From an uncultured Hyphomicrobiales bacterium (lineage in GTDB: Bacteria; Pseudomonadota; Alphaproteobacteria; Rhizobiales; Rhizobiaceae), in NCBI GenBank assembly GCA_943908365.1, contig CALTTH010000001.1, forward strand, positions 91,440 through 155,439: 64,000 bases of DNA, read 5' to 3'. Numbering within the stretch: position 1 is the first letter of the stretch; the number at the start of each line of letters is the position of its first letter. Below are positions 36,216 through 45,211 of this stretch, piece by piece. The notes beneath the pieces are model-generated. The model did not search any database. It had not been told where the DNA came from and saw only the letters and a program-made list of their open reading frames with translations. The position numbers and the translations under genes were made by a program.

Positions 36216-36863
36216 TCAGACCTGCGGATAACCGACCGTTTTCAGGATCTCGGCGCGCAGTTCATCGAGGCCGGCCGATTTTTCCGATGACGTTGCCAGA
36301 ACTTCCGGATAGGCCGCAGGGCGCTTTTTGATCTTTTCCAGCGTCTCGCTGATGAGGCGCGGAACAGCGGGTTCCTTAATCTTGTCCGTCTTCGTCAGAA
36401 CGATCTGATAGGAGACGGCCGCCTTGTCGAGAAGGCTCAAGACGTCTTCGTCATTCTTTTTGATGCCGTGACGGGAATCGATCAGCACATAGACGCGCTT
36501 CAGGGTCGCCCTGCCACGCAGATAGTCGAAGACGAGCTTCGTCCAGTTATCGACCTGATCCTTCGGCGCCTGTGCGTAGCCATAGCCCGGCATATCGACC
36601 AGTGCCATCGGTGGCAGATCGGCTCCGGCGCCGGAATAGCCTTCAGGTACGAAATAGTTGAGTTCCTGCGTGCGGCCCGGGGTATTCGAGGTACGCGCCA
36701 ATCCCTTGTGGCCGACGAGCGCATTGATCAATGAAGACTTGCCGACATTCGAACGCCCGGCGAAAGCGATTTCTGCCGGGCCTTCGGGAGGAAGGAACTT
36801 CATGGCCGGAACGCCGCGGATGAAAATCCACGGCCTTCCGAAGAGGGGCTTGTCAGCCGTCAT
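36216..36863 (-). CDS. engB: Ribosome-biogenesis GTPase EngB (YihA/YsxC)
   Basis: This 215-residue TRAFAC GTPase acts in 50S assembly. It has G1 FAGRSNVGKSSLINALVG (near residue 34), G3 DMPGYGYA, and G4 LTKTDK. ATG 36863 overlaps the yidC stop (ATGA), so translation is coupled in the rnpA-yidC-engB order. MTADKPLFGRPWIF is the accepted N-terminus; longer upstream starts lie within yidC. Confidence 0.95.
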   Translation of the reverse strand: MTADKPLFGRPWIFIRGVPAMKFLPPEGPAEIAFAGRSNVGKSSLINALVGHKGLARTSNTPGRTQELNYFVPEGYSGAGADLPPMALVDMPGYGYAQAPKDQVDNWTKLVFDYLRGRATLKRVYVLIDSRHGIKKNDEDVLSLLDKAAVSYQIVLTKTDKIKEPAVPRLISETLEKIKKRPAAYPEVLATSSEKSAGLDELRAEILKTVGYPQV

Positions 36864-38677
36864 TTGGATTGCACCGGCTTCCGCTTGAACACCCCTTTGA
36901 GGTTGTCGAAGAGCTCGATCTTGGCGCCGTGGCGCTTCATGATCACAGCCTGCTGCGAGATCGACAGGGTGTTGTTCCATGCCCAGTAGATCACGAGACC
37001 GGCCGGGAAAGACGCCAGCATGAAGGTGAAGATCAGCGGCATCCAGGTGAAGATCATTGCCTGGGTCGGATCTGGCGGCGTCGGGTTCATGCGCATCTGC
37101 AGGAACATGGTGATGCCCATGATGATAGGCCAGACGCCGATCATCAGGAAGTGCGGCACGTCATAGGGCAGAAGACCGAACAGGTTGAAGAGCGAAGTCG
37201 GATCAGGCGCAGACAGGTCGTGAATCCAGCCGAAGAAAGGCGCGTGACGCATTTCGATCGTGACGTAGATGACCTTGTACAGTGCAAAGAAGACCGGGAT
37301 CTGCAGAAGCATCGGCCAGCAGCCGGCAATCGGATTGATCTTCTCTTCCTTGTAAAGTTGCATCATCGCCTGCTGCATGCCCATGCGGTCATCGCCGAAC
37401 TTGGCCTTCAGCTCCTCGATCTTGGGCTGCATGCGCTTCATATTCGCCATGGAGGCATATTGCTTGCTGGCAAGCGGGAAGAACAGGAGCTTGACGACGA
37501 TGGTGGTGAGCAAAATCGCCACGCCGAAATTGCCAAAGTAACGGAAGAAGAAATCCATCAGTTTGAACATCGGCTTGGTGATGAAGTAGAACCAGCCCCA
37601 GTCGATCAGGAGATCGAACTTCGGAATGGAATACTGCTTCTCGTACCGATCGACCAGCGGCACTTCTTTCGCGCCGGCAAAGATCATGTTCTTCAGCTCG
37701 GTGGAGGCGCCGGGCGCAATGGTCACGGCATCGCTGCGATAGTCGGCCTGATAACGCGGCTGACCATCGGTAAAGTGCGAGTAGCGGGTTTCAATGGTCT
37801 TGTCCTGTGGCGGAACGATTGCTGCCGCCCAGTACTTGTCAGTGATGCCGAGCCAGCCGCCAGTTGCCTTCGGCAGGATATAGGGCTGTTCCTCGACCTT
37901 CTTGTAGGTCTCTTCCGTCAGGCTGCCATCAGCACCGGCAACGCCCAGGAAGCCTTCGTGGATAACGAAGACGGGCGGAGTGACAGGCTTGTTGTTACGC
38001 GTGATGCGGCCATAGGCCGAAAGCGTGATCGCGTCCTGACCGGGGTTCTCGATCTTGTCGGTGACGGTGACCATATAGTGGTCGTCGATCGAGATGGTGC
38101 GGTTGAAGACCACGCCCTTGTCGTTGGTATAGGACAGCGTGACCGGTGTCGTCTCGGTCAGCTTCGCGCCGGCGGGTGCGGTCCAGACCGTGGCCGGGCC
38201 AGGCACGGAGCCGACGCTCTCATTGCCGATATAACCGAGTTCGGTGAAGTAGCCGTCATGCGTCTCGGCAGGCGAGAGGAGAGTGATGATCGGGCTCGAG
38301 TCATCCACCGTCTCATGATAGTCCTTCAGACGAACGTCATCGAGACGCGCGCCCGTCAGGTTGATGGAGCCGGCAATGGCATTCGTGTCGATTTCGACGC
38401 GCTGGGTCTTCGCCAGCGCCTCGGCGCGAGACAGGGTCCCTGCCTGCTGGCCGCCGGTGGCGGGCGTCGTGCCACTCGGCGTCGTTGCCGGTGCAGCAGT
38501 GCCGTCGGCAGGTGCCGTCGTGGTCTGCGTCTGTTGCGTCGCCTGCTGCGCCTGGCGTGCCTCTTCGGCGCGGCGCTGCTGCTCGATACGCGGGTTCATG
38601 TAGAGAAACTGCCAGGCAAGTACGATGACAACCGAAAGGGCGATCGCGATAAAGTAATTGCGGTTTTTTTCCATCAT
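36860..38677 (-). CDS. yidC: Membrane protein insertase YidC
   Basis: YidC inserts membrane proteins alone or with Sec. The 605-residue protein has an N-terminal helix, a large periplasmic domain (residues ~60-345, with an Ala/Thr/Gln-rich segment at ~35-75) and the conserved YidC/Oxa1 core with five helices (ILLTTIVVKLLFFPLASKQYASMANMKRMQPKIEELK onward). The core Arg/Lys of the hydrophilic groove is in PLASKQYASM-type context. It overlaps rnpA by ATGA at 38674-38677; engB follows with the same overlap. Confidence 0.97.
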   Translation of the reverse strand: MMEKNRNYFIAIALSVVIVLAWQFLYMNPRIEQQRRAEEARQAQQATQQTQTTTAPADGTAAPATTPSGTTPATGGQQAGTLSRAEALAKTQRVEIDTNAIAGSINLTGARLDDVRLKDYHETVDDSSPIITLLSPAETHDGYFTELGYIGNESVGSVPGPATVWTAPAGAKLTETTPVTLSYTNDKGVVFNRTISIDDHYMVTVTDKIENPGQDAITLSAYGRITRNNKPVTPPVFVIHEGFLGVAGADGSLTEETYKKVEEQPYILPKATGGWLGITDKYWAAAIVPPQDKTIETRYSHFTDGQPRYQADYRSDAVTIAPGASTELKNMIFAGAKEVPLVDRYEKQYSIPKFDLLIDWGWFYFITKPMFKLMDFFFRYFGNFGVAILLTTIVVKLLFFPLASKQYASMANMKRMQPKIEELKAKFGDDRMGMQQAMMQLYKEEKINPIAGCWPMLLQIPVFFALYKVIYVTIEMRHAPFFGWIHDLSAPDPTSLFNLFGLLPYDVPHFLMIGVWPIIMGITMFLQMRMNPTPPDPTQAMIFTWMPLIFTFMLASFPAGLVIYWAWNNTLSISQQAVIMKRHGAKIELFDNLKGVFKRKPVQSK

Positions 38678-39057
38678 TCTTTCCTGGAGCGGGTCTCCCG
38701 GGAGCGTCCGTTTTTCGCGCGTCCCTCGATCCGCTCTATGAGCAAGTTTTCCAGTACGGCGAAGTCGGTATTCAATGCGTCCCTTCGGGCGACAATCACA
38801 TAGTCATGCCCGGGTTTCATTGCAAACCCGGCAGAAAGCCTGACGGCTTCCCTGAGGCGGCGACGCATACGGTTGCGCTCCACCGCGTTTCCCTGGCGTT
38901 TCGTGACGGTAAAACCGACCCTGGGTTCGGTTTCAGGGGCCTGTCGATCCAGGACCTCCAGAAGAAAAGTGCTTCCGCGCCTTTTCTCGCCCGCCTGAAC
39001 GGCAAGGAAATCCGGCCGGTTTTTCAACCGACCGGGCATTTTCTTCTTATCTGTCAT
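38674..39057 (-). CDS. rnpA: Ribonuclease P protein component RnpA
   Basis: RnpA is the protein subunit of RNase P, which trims the 5' ends of tRNA precursors. The 127-residue basic protein has the RNR-type motif NAVERNRMRRRLREAVRL near residue 56 and opens GRLKNRPDFLAVQAG. It lies between rpmH and yidC, the common bacterial order, and its stop overlaps the yidC start. Confidence 0.95.
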   Translation of the reverse strand: MTDKKKMPGRLKNRPDFLAVQAGEKRRGSTFLLEVLDRQAPETEPRVGFTVTKRQGNAVERNRMRRRLREAVRLSAGFAMKPGHDYVIVARRDALNTDFAVLENLLIERIEGRAKNGRSRETRSRKE

Positions 39058-39088
39058 CTGCCGCGACTTTCATCGGGCAACCACTTGA

Positions 39089-39226
39089 TTAAGCGGACAG
39101 ACGTGCGCGACCGCGAGCGCGGCGAGCTGCAAGAACCTTGCGGCCGCCAGCTGTAGCCATACGGGCACGGAAACCATGACGGCGCTTGCGAACAAGCTTG
39201 GACGGTTGGAAAGTACGCTTCGACAT
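39089..39226 (-). CDS. rpmH: 50S ribosomal protein L34
   Basis: This 45-residue basic protein is read from the sequence directly: it opens MSKRTFQPSKLVRKRRHGFR and closes KVLAARRARGRARLSA, the complete L34 pattern. The ATG at 39226 and TAA at 39089-39091 bound it. It is transcribed ahead of rnpA-yidC-engB with 31 bases to rnpA. L34 sits near the peptide exit end of domain II/III rRNA. Confidence 0.96.
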   Translation of the reverse strand: MSKRTFQPSKLVRKRRHGFRARMATAGGRKVLAARRARGRARLSA

Positions 39227-39590
39227 TTATTTAATACCGCGGGGTGCGGCCCTTCTTGACTTTGCCCTTAAGGGCAAGAGCGTTTCGACTAATGCCCGGA
39301 AAGCCATCATAGACTGCAAAATGCCCGGACGTGCGGGCTTATAAGGGCTTATGGCCCGCAAAGTCAATTGCAGAACCGCATCACGCACTCGACGCGCGCG
39401 AACCCGTCAAAGCCGAGCTTTTCCTGAACGTATCTCTCTTAAGCTTCCCATGACGGCTGTTTCCAAAGATTTTGGAATATAAGTAAAATCTGAAATCGTT
39501 TCTTAATTGACCTTCAATAACGTTGTTTTGCCAGACGGCCGGAAGCTTTGCTCTCCGGCTGTGGGAAATTTGGGATACGGGGGAATCGCA
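39227..39590. other. Divergent intergenic region rpmH / chemoreceptor
   Basis: Holds the rpmH promoter (39338-39367), the rpmH leader with GCCCGGA-containing hairpins, and the leader of the chemoreceptor gene with a GGCCGGAAGCTTTGCTCTCCGGC-type hairpin (about 39536-39560, arms GCCGGA and TCCGGC). No clear promoter for the chemoreceptor was found. Confidence 0.5.
39338..39367 (-). promoter_or_regulatory. Sigma-70-type promoter for rpmH
   Basis: On the minus strand, TTGACT (39367-39362) and TATAAG (39343-39338) stand 18 bases apart, about 110 bases before the rpmH start. The -10 region is GC-flanked and lies in a hairpin-rich leader. Confidence 0.65.
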
Positions 39591-41600
39591 GTGAAAATTC
39601 GGAGCAAGATCAATCTTCTGGTTGGCTTTTTAAGCCTTGTGGCTTGCACTATTGGTGGTCTTTCCATCTACGCCATCAACACCTATCAGGCTCAGACGAT
39701 GGCTCTTGATGCCGTTGCAGATCGTGCCCGATACGGCGAAACTCTCAACCGGCTCGTCACTGCGGTCGTCATGGAATCGCGCGGCGTATATGCGGCCAAG
39801 GACACGGCGGCGGCTGCAAAGTTCGCTGACGGCATCGTGACCAATCTGGACGCGATGGCTGCGCTGGTGAAAGAATGGAAGCCGCTCGTCCCTGCTTATC
39901 AGGCCGCTGCCTTCGACAATATCGAAAAGCGCTTTGCTGAGTTTCGCGCTTTTCGGACGGAGACGGCACGCCTTGGGCGCGACGTTAGTCCTCAGGAGGC
40001 CAGCGTTCAGGGCAACAACGAGGCCAACCGGGAAAACCGCAAGGCCTATCAGGGCGAAATCGACGCGGTGGTGAAGAGTGACCTCAAGGATCTCGACGCG
40101 ATCAAGTCGGAGATCGATGGGTTTGGCCAGTTCATCTTCCTGGTTGTCGCTGTCGTGACCGTCGCTGGCGTTGGTGCTGGAGCCATCATCGGGCTTTATG
40201 TCGGGTCCAAGCAGCTCAGTGCGCCGATCCTGAAGGTGTCTCAGGTGATGAAGTCTGTCGCAGACGGCCACCTCGAGGCCGACATTCCTTATCTCGATCG
40301 CAAGGACGAGATCGGCGAAATGGCGTCAGCCGTCGAAGTCTTCAAACGCAGTGGCCTGGATATGCGCCGCATGAATGCGCAGGAAACCGCCATGCGCGCC
40401 AAGAGCGACGATCTTCAGGCGGGTATGGCGGATGTGGTCGGCGCCGCGGCACAAGGCGATTTCGGCCGTCGCATCACCAAGGATTACGGCGACGACAATC
40501 TCAACCGTTTCGCCAAGACGATCAACGATCTTCTCGGCAGTGTCGATAGCGGCGTCTCCGAGGCCGGTCGCGTCATCGCCGACCTTGCAAAGGGCGATCT
40601 GACGGGTGCCATGAACGGCAAGTTCCACGGCGTCTTCGCCGAGCTGCAGGCCAATATTAACGATACGATGTCCAAGCTGAGTGTGACGATGTCGGAAGTG
40701 CGCGAGAGCACCGATGGCATCAACGGCAATGCCAATGAGTTGCGCTCTGCGGCTGACGATCTGTCGAAGCGCACCGAGCAGCAGGCAGCAGCCTTGGAAG
40801 AGACCTCCGCGGCCCTTGATGAGATCACCGCCGTTGTGAAGAACTCCACCGCGCGCGCCCAGGAAGCAAGCGCCATGGTGTCGGAGACCAAGGAAAAGAC
40901 GGCCCATTCCGCGAAAGTGGTTCGCGATGCGGTCACCGCTATGGGCCGGATCGAACAGGCATCGCGCGAAATCAGCCAGATCATCAACGTCATCGATGAG
41001 ATCGCATTCCAGACGAACCTCCTGGCTCTGAACGCAGGTGTCGAAGCCGCGCGTGCAGGTGAGGCAGGCAAAGGCTTCGCGGTCGTTGCACAGGAAGTGC
41101 GCGAACTCGCGCAGCGCTCCGCCAACGCCGCAAAGGATATCAAGGCACTCATCACCAAGTCTGGAGAAGAGGTCGGCAGTGGCGTGACGCTCGTTCGCCA
41201 GACGGGTGCAGCACTCGAAGACATCGAGACGCGCATCTTGAGCATCAACGACCACATCCATTCCATCGCCACTGCGGCGCAGGAGCAAGCGACTGGTCTG
41301 CAGGAGGTCAACACCGCCATCAACCAGATGGATCAGGCGACCCAGCGAAATGCTGCCATGGTCGAGGAAACCTCCGCTGCGACCCATAAGCTGAGCGGCG
41401 AGGCGGCAACCTTGGTCTCGCTGGTCGGTCGCTTCCGCCTTGGAAACGAAGCGTTGCAGACCCAAAGATTTGCAGCGCCAGCCCGGCCGTCTTCCGCACC
41501 AGTGGCCTCTCCGGCACGCAAGATGATGGGCACTGTGGCCCGCGCCTTCAGTGGCTCCGCTGCGGTGGCGCAGAACAGGGACGAGTGGCAGGAGTTCTGA
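39591..41600 (+). CDS. Methyl-accepting chemotaxis protein with CheR-tether pentapeptide
   Basis: This chemoreceptor of about 669 residues has two membrane helices (~8-30 and ~176-202), a periplasmic sensor between them, HAMP domains (~203-260 and a second near 290-350), and the signalling hairpin tip FQTNLLALNAGVEAARAGEAGKGFAVVAQEVRELAQR (~residue 470). The tail ends EWQEF, the type of pentapeptide that tethers CheR/CheB. GTG 39591 is chosen because GGGGGAA lies 7 bases upstream and it gives MKIRSKINLLVGF. Ligand unknown. Confidence 0.92.
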   Translation: MKIRSKINLLVGFLSLVACTIGGLSIYAINTYQAQTMALDAVADRARYGETLNRLVTAVVMESRGVYAAKDTAAAAKFADGIVTNLDAMAALVKEWKPLVPAYQAAAFDNIEKRFAEFRAFRTETARLGRDVSPQEASVQGNNEANRENRKAYQGEIDAVVKSDLKDLDAIKSEIDGFGQFIFLVVAVVTVAGVGAGAIIGLYVGSKQLSAPILKVSQVMKSVADGHLEADIPYLDRKDEIGEMASAVEVFKRSGLDMRRMNAQETAMRAKSDDLQAGMADVVGAAAQGDFGRRITKDYGDDNLNRFAKTINDLLGSVDSGVSEAGRVIADLAKGDLTGAMNGKFHGVFAELQANINDTMSKLSVTMSEVRESTDGINGNANELRSAADDLSKRTEQQAAALEETSAALDEITAVVKNSTARAQEASAMVSETKEKTAHSAKVVRDAVTAMGRIEQASREISQIINVIDEIAFQTNLLALNAGVEAARAGEAGKGFAVVAQEVRELAQRSANAAKDIKALITKSGEEVGSGVTLVRQTGAALEDIETRILSINDHIHSIATAAQEQATGLQEVNTAINQMDQATQRNAAMVEETSAATHKLSGEAATLVSLVGRFRLGNEALQTQRFAAPARPSSAPVASPARKMMGTVARAFSGSAAVAQNRDEWQEF

Positions 41601-41627
41601 CCACCACTTCGTTTATGCCTAAGCCGA

Positions 41628-41654
41628 GCGCCGCCTTCAGGGCGGCGTTCTCCG
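41628..41654 (+). terminator. Terminator after the chemoreceptor gene
   Basis: CGCCGCC (41629-41635) pairs with GGGCGGCG (41640-41647) around TTCA, followed by TTCTCCGTTTT. It lies 28 bases after the stop. Confidence 0.75.
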
Positions 41655-41802
41655 TTTTGCCCATCGAATTGTGTATCCGCCTTTGCATCCGTTTGAAATT
41701 TCGCTTCGAATCCTTATGATATCTCGAAATGACGCTGTTTGCCGAATTGGACGCCGCCAAGGCTTCTGACCGCTGGCCGGCAGACCAACAGGAAAAGCCC
41801 TG

Positions 41803-43296
41803 GTGTTTTCAGCACTCAGAAACCGGATGAATGGCGAGCGGGAGGATGAGGCCACGAGCCGCCCCCTGCGCGAGATGCCGGGCCTGACCCAAGGGCTGTC
41901 TGGACGCCTGCTTCTGTTGACGATCATTTTCGTCATGATCGCCGAAATTCTGATCTTCGTGCCGTCCGTCGCCAATATGCGCCTTGCCTGGCTGCGCGAC
42001 AGGTTGAACACGGCCGCTGCTGCGGGCGTAGTGATCGACGGTCTTCAGACGGAGCTCCCCCGAAGCGTGCAGAACGACACGCTGCTCGCGACCGGCGCAA
42101 AGCTCATTGCACTGAAGAAGGATGGCACATCCACGCTTCTCGCCGCCACCGAGGTGCCGCCGAGTGTCGACGATCAATACGACCTGTCGGACGTCTCGCA
42201 ACTGCAAGCGGTACGCGATGCCTTCTCGGTCCTGCTCTTCGGCCAGAACCGCGTCATCCGTGTCTTCGACGTGATCGGCGACAGCAACATGATCATCGAA
42301 ATCGTGATGAGCGAGAACAAGCTGCGCGCCGCGATGATCGCCTATGCCGGCAACGTGTTGATGATTTCGGTGGCGCTGTCGCTGATCACCGCAAGCCTGA
42401 TCTTCGTCTCCATCAACCGCATCCTGATCCGCCCGATCCGGCGCCTGACTGTTGGCATGCAGACCTTCTCGGAGAGACCCGACGATCCTGCAAGCCTGTT
42501 CAAGCCGGAAGAGGGGACCGATGAGCTGGCGGTTGCCGGACGCCATCTTGCCGATATGCAGGTGCAATTGCAAAAGACGCTGCGACAGCAGAAGAACCTC
42601 GCTGACTTGGGGCTGGCCGTCTCCAAGATCAACCATGACATGCGCAACATCCTGGCGTCGGCCCAGCTCATGTCGGACAGGCTGGTGGATGTCGAAGATC
42701 CCATGGTCCGCAGCTTCGCGCCAAAGCTTCTGAGAACCATCGATCGCGCCGTCGGCTACACAAGCGAAGTGCTTGCCTATGGTCAGGCAACCGAAGGCGC
42801 GCCAAGACGCCGGATGATCGAGCTTGGCGAAGTGGTGCAGGATGTGAAGGACATCCTCGCCATCGAACCGGAGAGCGGGATCGAATTCGTCGATAGCATC
42901 CCGGATAGCCTGACGATCGATGCCGATAGCGAGCAACTGTTCCGTGTTCTCTACAATCTCTGTAAAAACAGCGTGCAGGCGCTGCAGCAGGCAAGCGGGT
43001 CCGATTACCCCACCAAGCGCCTCACGATTGCCGCCCAGCGCAACGACGATATCGTCAGCATCGTCATCGACGATAACGGCCCAGGCATGCCGCAGAAGGC
43101 CCGAGAAAACCTGTTCTCCGCCTTCCGTGGCTCGGCACGCTCCGGCGGAACCGGCCTCGGCCTCGCCATCGCCCGCGAGCTTGTCCTGTCCCACCGCGGA
43201 ACGATTGCCCTTGTCGAAAAGGCCGATCGTGGCACGCAATTCCGCATCGAGATTCCTGACCGTCCCCAGCCCGGATCGACGGCCGCCACGACATAG
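41803..43296 (+). CDS. Orphan membrane sensor histidine kinase
   Basis: The 497-residue protein has two membrane helices (~30-52 and ~170-195), a short sensor, a HAMP linker (RILIRPIRRLTVGMQTF), the H-box INHDMRNILASAQLMSDRL with His278, an N-box LYNLCKNSVQAL, G1 DDNGPGMP and G2 SGGTGLGLAIARE. No response regulator lies beside it. Neighbour is a chemoreceptor on the same strand, but the two are separated by a terminator. GTG 41803 has GGAAAA upstream; ATG 41827 is an alternative. Confidence 0.9.
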   Translation: MFSALRNRMNGEREDEATSRPLREMPGLTQGLSGRLLLLTIIFVMIAEILIFVPSVANMRLAWLRDRLNTAAAAGVVIDGLQTELPRSVQNDTLLATGAKLIALKKDGTSTLLAATEVPPSVDDQYDLSDVSQLQAVRDAFSVLLFGQNRVIRVFDVIGDSNMIIEIVMSENKLRAAMIAYAGNVLMISVALSLITASLIFVSINRILIRPIRRLTVGMQTFSERPDDPASLFKPEEGTDELAVAGRHLADMQVQLQKTLRQQKNLADLGLAVSKINHDMRNILASAQLMSDRLVDVEDPMVRSFAPKLLRTIDRAVGYTSEVLAYGQATEGAPRRRMIELGEVVQDVKDILAIEPESGIEFVDSIPDSLTIDADSEQLFRVLYNLCKNSVQALQQASGSDYPTKRLTIAAQRNDDIVSIVIDDNGPGMPQKARENLFSAFRGSARSGGTGLGLAIARELVLSHRGTIALVEKADRGTQFRIEIPDRPQPGSTAATT

Positions 43297-43513
43297 TTTT
43301 TTTGCCGTTCTTGGCTCCTCTCGAAGGCGCCGAGACGCCATCCTTTTTCATCGCGAATTTGACGTCGAAATCGATATTGTCAAAAAACCTTTTATTTTCA
43401 ATGGTCTGTAAAATTCATTGCAGGAAAATGACGATTTAAAAACAAAATCGCTTGCATTCGAAGGTAGGACGTTTTAGAGGATCGCCACGCCAGCAGAACA
43501 GCTTCTGCGGCAC

Positions 43514-43590
43514 GCACCCGTAGCTCAGCTGGATAGAGCACCAGACTACGAATCTGGGGGTCAGGAGTTCGAATCTCTTCGGGTGCGCCA
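43514..43590 (+). tRNA. tRNA-Arg(ACG)
   Basis: A 77-base tRNA with acceptor arms GCACCCG/CGGGTGC, D arm GCTCAGCTGGATAGAGC, anticodon stem CCAGA/TCTGG with loop CTACGAA and anticodon ACG at 43548-43550, T arm GGAGTTCGAATCTCT-type and encoded CCA at 43588-43590. Decodes CGU/C/A (the first anticodon A becomes inosine). It marks the upstream edge of a lower-GC accessory stretch. Confidence 0.97.
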
Positions 43591-44017
43591 TTCCATCATC
43601 TTTGATGGATAGCAATAATATGATTTTCCTGAATAAATTTCTGCTGCTTTTTGATACGCAAAGGTGTCAAATGTCGCTCTTTTACGCGCTCTCCTGATCA
43701 ACACCTTTCGACTAACGTTGATTAGTAGAAACGCCCGCTTGAGGACGACCAAAAGGAACTGCGAAGTGGCGGTGGCGGTCTACTAAAAAACTCGCCAAGT
43801 GTCCCCTTAATTGTTAATTGGAATTGTATCTGCCAGTTGCCGGCACCTAGCAAATTTCGCAGAAAGCATGAAACATCCAGACGGAATCGCATGCCCGGAA
43901 CTCCCCCCCCCTAGACCGTGCTTTTTTGGCACGTAGTTTCCTAAATGTTCTCAGAGGGATTCACAAACTGCTCTAAATGAGACATCATGGCCAAGAAATT
44001 TATGATCGGGGGCTGCA
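43591..44017. other. AT-rich intergenic stretch between tRNA-Arg and the methyltransferase gene
   Basis: Holds a small hairpin CCATCA/TGATGG right after the tRNA (43593-43608), long AT-rich runs, and a run of nine C residues at 43903-43911. No convincing gene or promoter was found. The minus-strand 63-codon open frame here (43561-43752) runs into the tRNA and is not a gene. Confidence 0.6.
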
Positions 44018-45211
44018 TTGGGTCTTGTAGAGAAAAAGGTCGCGCATTCGGCTCGTGGAACTGAAACCGAGTGGTACAAAGGCTGGTCTCTAACTGATGA
44101 GCAACGTGAGCGATTTCGTTTGATCTCAGTCGAGTCTAAGCAGGCAAAAGCACGAGCCTTAAATGGTGAGTGTGACCTGCCTAAACATCCGATACCTGTG
44201 CCACGTCTGTCTCCGGTCGATCTAATGCCCCTGCTTCCGCTCAATGGTCTGCGAGCACTGAGTCTATTTGCGGGCTGCGGTGGTCTTGATCTCGGCTTTG
44301 ACAGGGCGGGATACGAGCACGTTGCTTCGTATGACATCCTTGAAGAGACAGGTAAGGTCCTTAGAGCAGCTCGCCCTTTTTGGACGGTCTATTCGGGTGT
44401 GGATGGAGACGTTAGAAAAGTCGACTGGCAGCAGTATCGAGACAAGGTTGACGTCCTTCATGGCGGTCCACCTTGCCAACCGTTTAGTACGGCCGGTGGC
44501 CGAAAGGGTGCGGCGGACGTACGCGATATGGTGCCAGAGTTCGTGAGGGCTGCCCTTTCAGTTAGACCAAAAGCCTTCGTCATGGAAAACGTCTCGGGAC
44601 TGAAAAGCCGCCGGTTTGCGGATTATCTTAATGACGTGCTCTACATGCCACTCGGAAAGCACTACGATGTGCAAACTTTCAGTCTGTGTGCTGAAGATTT
44701 TGGCGTGCCACAGAAGCGCCAGCGCGTGTTTTTTGTGGGGTTCTTAAGAGCCATTGATGGCAGGAGGTTCGAAAAACCTCTTCCTACCCATCAATGGTTG
44801 AAGGATTCAAACCTGCCTAGAACTATGGGAGTGCGCGAAGCGTTAGGTCTTCCAGATATTGGAGCCGACGCCTTAGCCCCAACCATACGTAGCGGCTGGA
44901 CAGGTCCTCGCCATACAACTAGCGTGGTGAACAGCGCGACGTCCATGAAGGTATGGAATCAGGTTGCGGTGTGGCCGCACGGAGTAGCGCCAACACGAGC
45001 CGCTGCATCAGGTTATATTGCAAAGAACGGGCATTTCCGGCTGTCCGTGCCTGACTGTATGATTCTTCAGTGCTTCCCCGATGACTGGCCCATACAGCCT
45101 CCCGTCTATAAGGCACTGGGCCTTATTGGTAATTCCGTAGCTCCTCCCATGGCGTACGCAGTAGCTAAAGCAGTCGCGGCGGCTCTTAGCCAGCCGTGCG
45201 GCGATCTTTGA
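44018..45211 (+). CDS. DNA (cytosine-5-)-methyltransferase of a type II restriction-modification system
   Basis: The 397-residue protein carries the C5-methyltransferase motifs in order: I LSLFAGCGGLDLGFDRAGY (~residue 81), IV GGPPCQPFS with catalytic Cys153, VI FVMENVSGL, VIII QKRQRVFFVG, and X GLIGNSVAPPMAYAVA near the end. About 75 residues precede motif I. The DNA-recognition region is between VIII and IX. Start is TTG 44018; no ATG fits. It converges on the next gene, the likely restriction partner. Its bases are AT-richer than the core genes, which suggests transfer. Confidence 0.9.
   Translation: MGLVEKKVAHSARGTETEWYKGWSLTDEQRERFRLISVESKQAKARALNGECDLPKHPIPVPRLSPVDLMPLLPLNGLRALSLFAGCGGLDLGFDRAGYEHVASYDILEETGKVLRAARPFWTVYSGVDGDVRKVDWQQYRDKVDVLHGGPPCQPFSTAGGRKGAADVRDMVPEFVRAALSVRPKAFVMENVSGLKSRRFADYLNDVLYMPLGKHYDVQTFSLCAEDFGVPQKRQRVFFVGFLRAIDGRRFEKPLPTHQWLKDSNLPRTMGVREALGLPDIGADALAPTIRSGWTGPRHTTSVVNSATSMKVWNQVAVWPHGVAPTRAAASGYIAKNGHFRLSVPDCMILQCFPDDWPIQPPVYKALGLIGNSVAPPMAYAVAKAVAAALSQPCGDL

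Noticed and set aside
36869..38803. 644-codon plus-strand open frame opposite yidC
   Set aside because: Shadow frame of yidC, rich in Arg, His and Asp with no recognisable domain.
39089..39590. Chromosome origin near rpmH-rnpA
   Set aside because: In many bacteria the origin lies by rpmH, but here there is no dnaA gene and no cluster of DnaA boxes. In alphaproteobacteria the origin is usually elsewhere.
43561..43752. 63-codon minus-strand open frame overlapping tRNA-Arg
   Set aside because: Its end lies inside the tRNA gene and it has no recognisable features.
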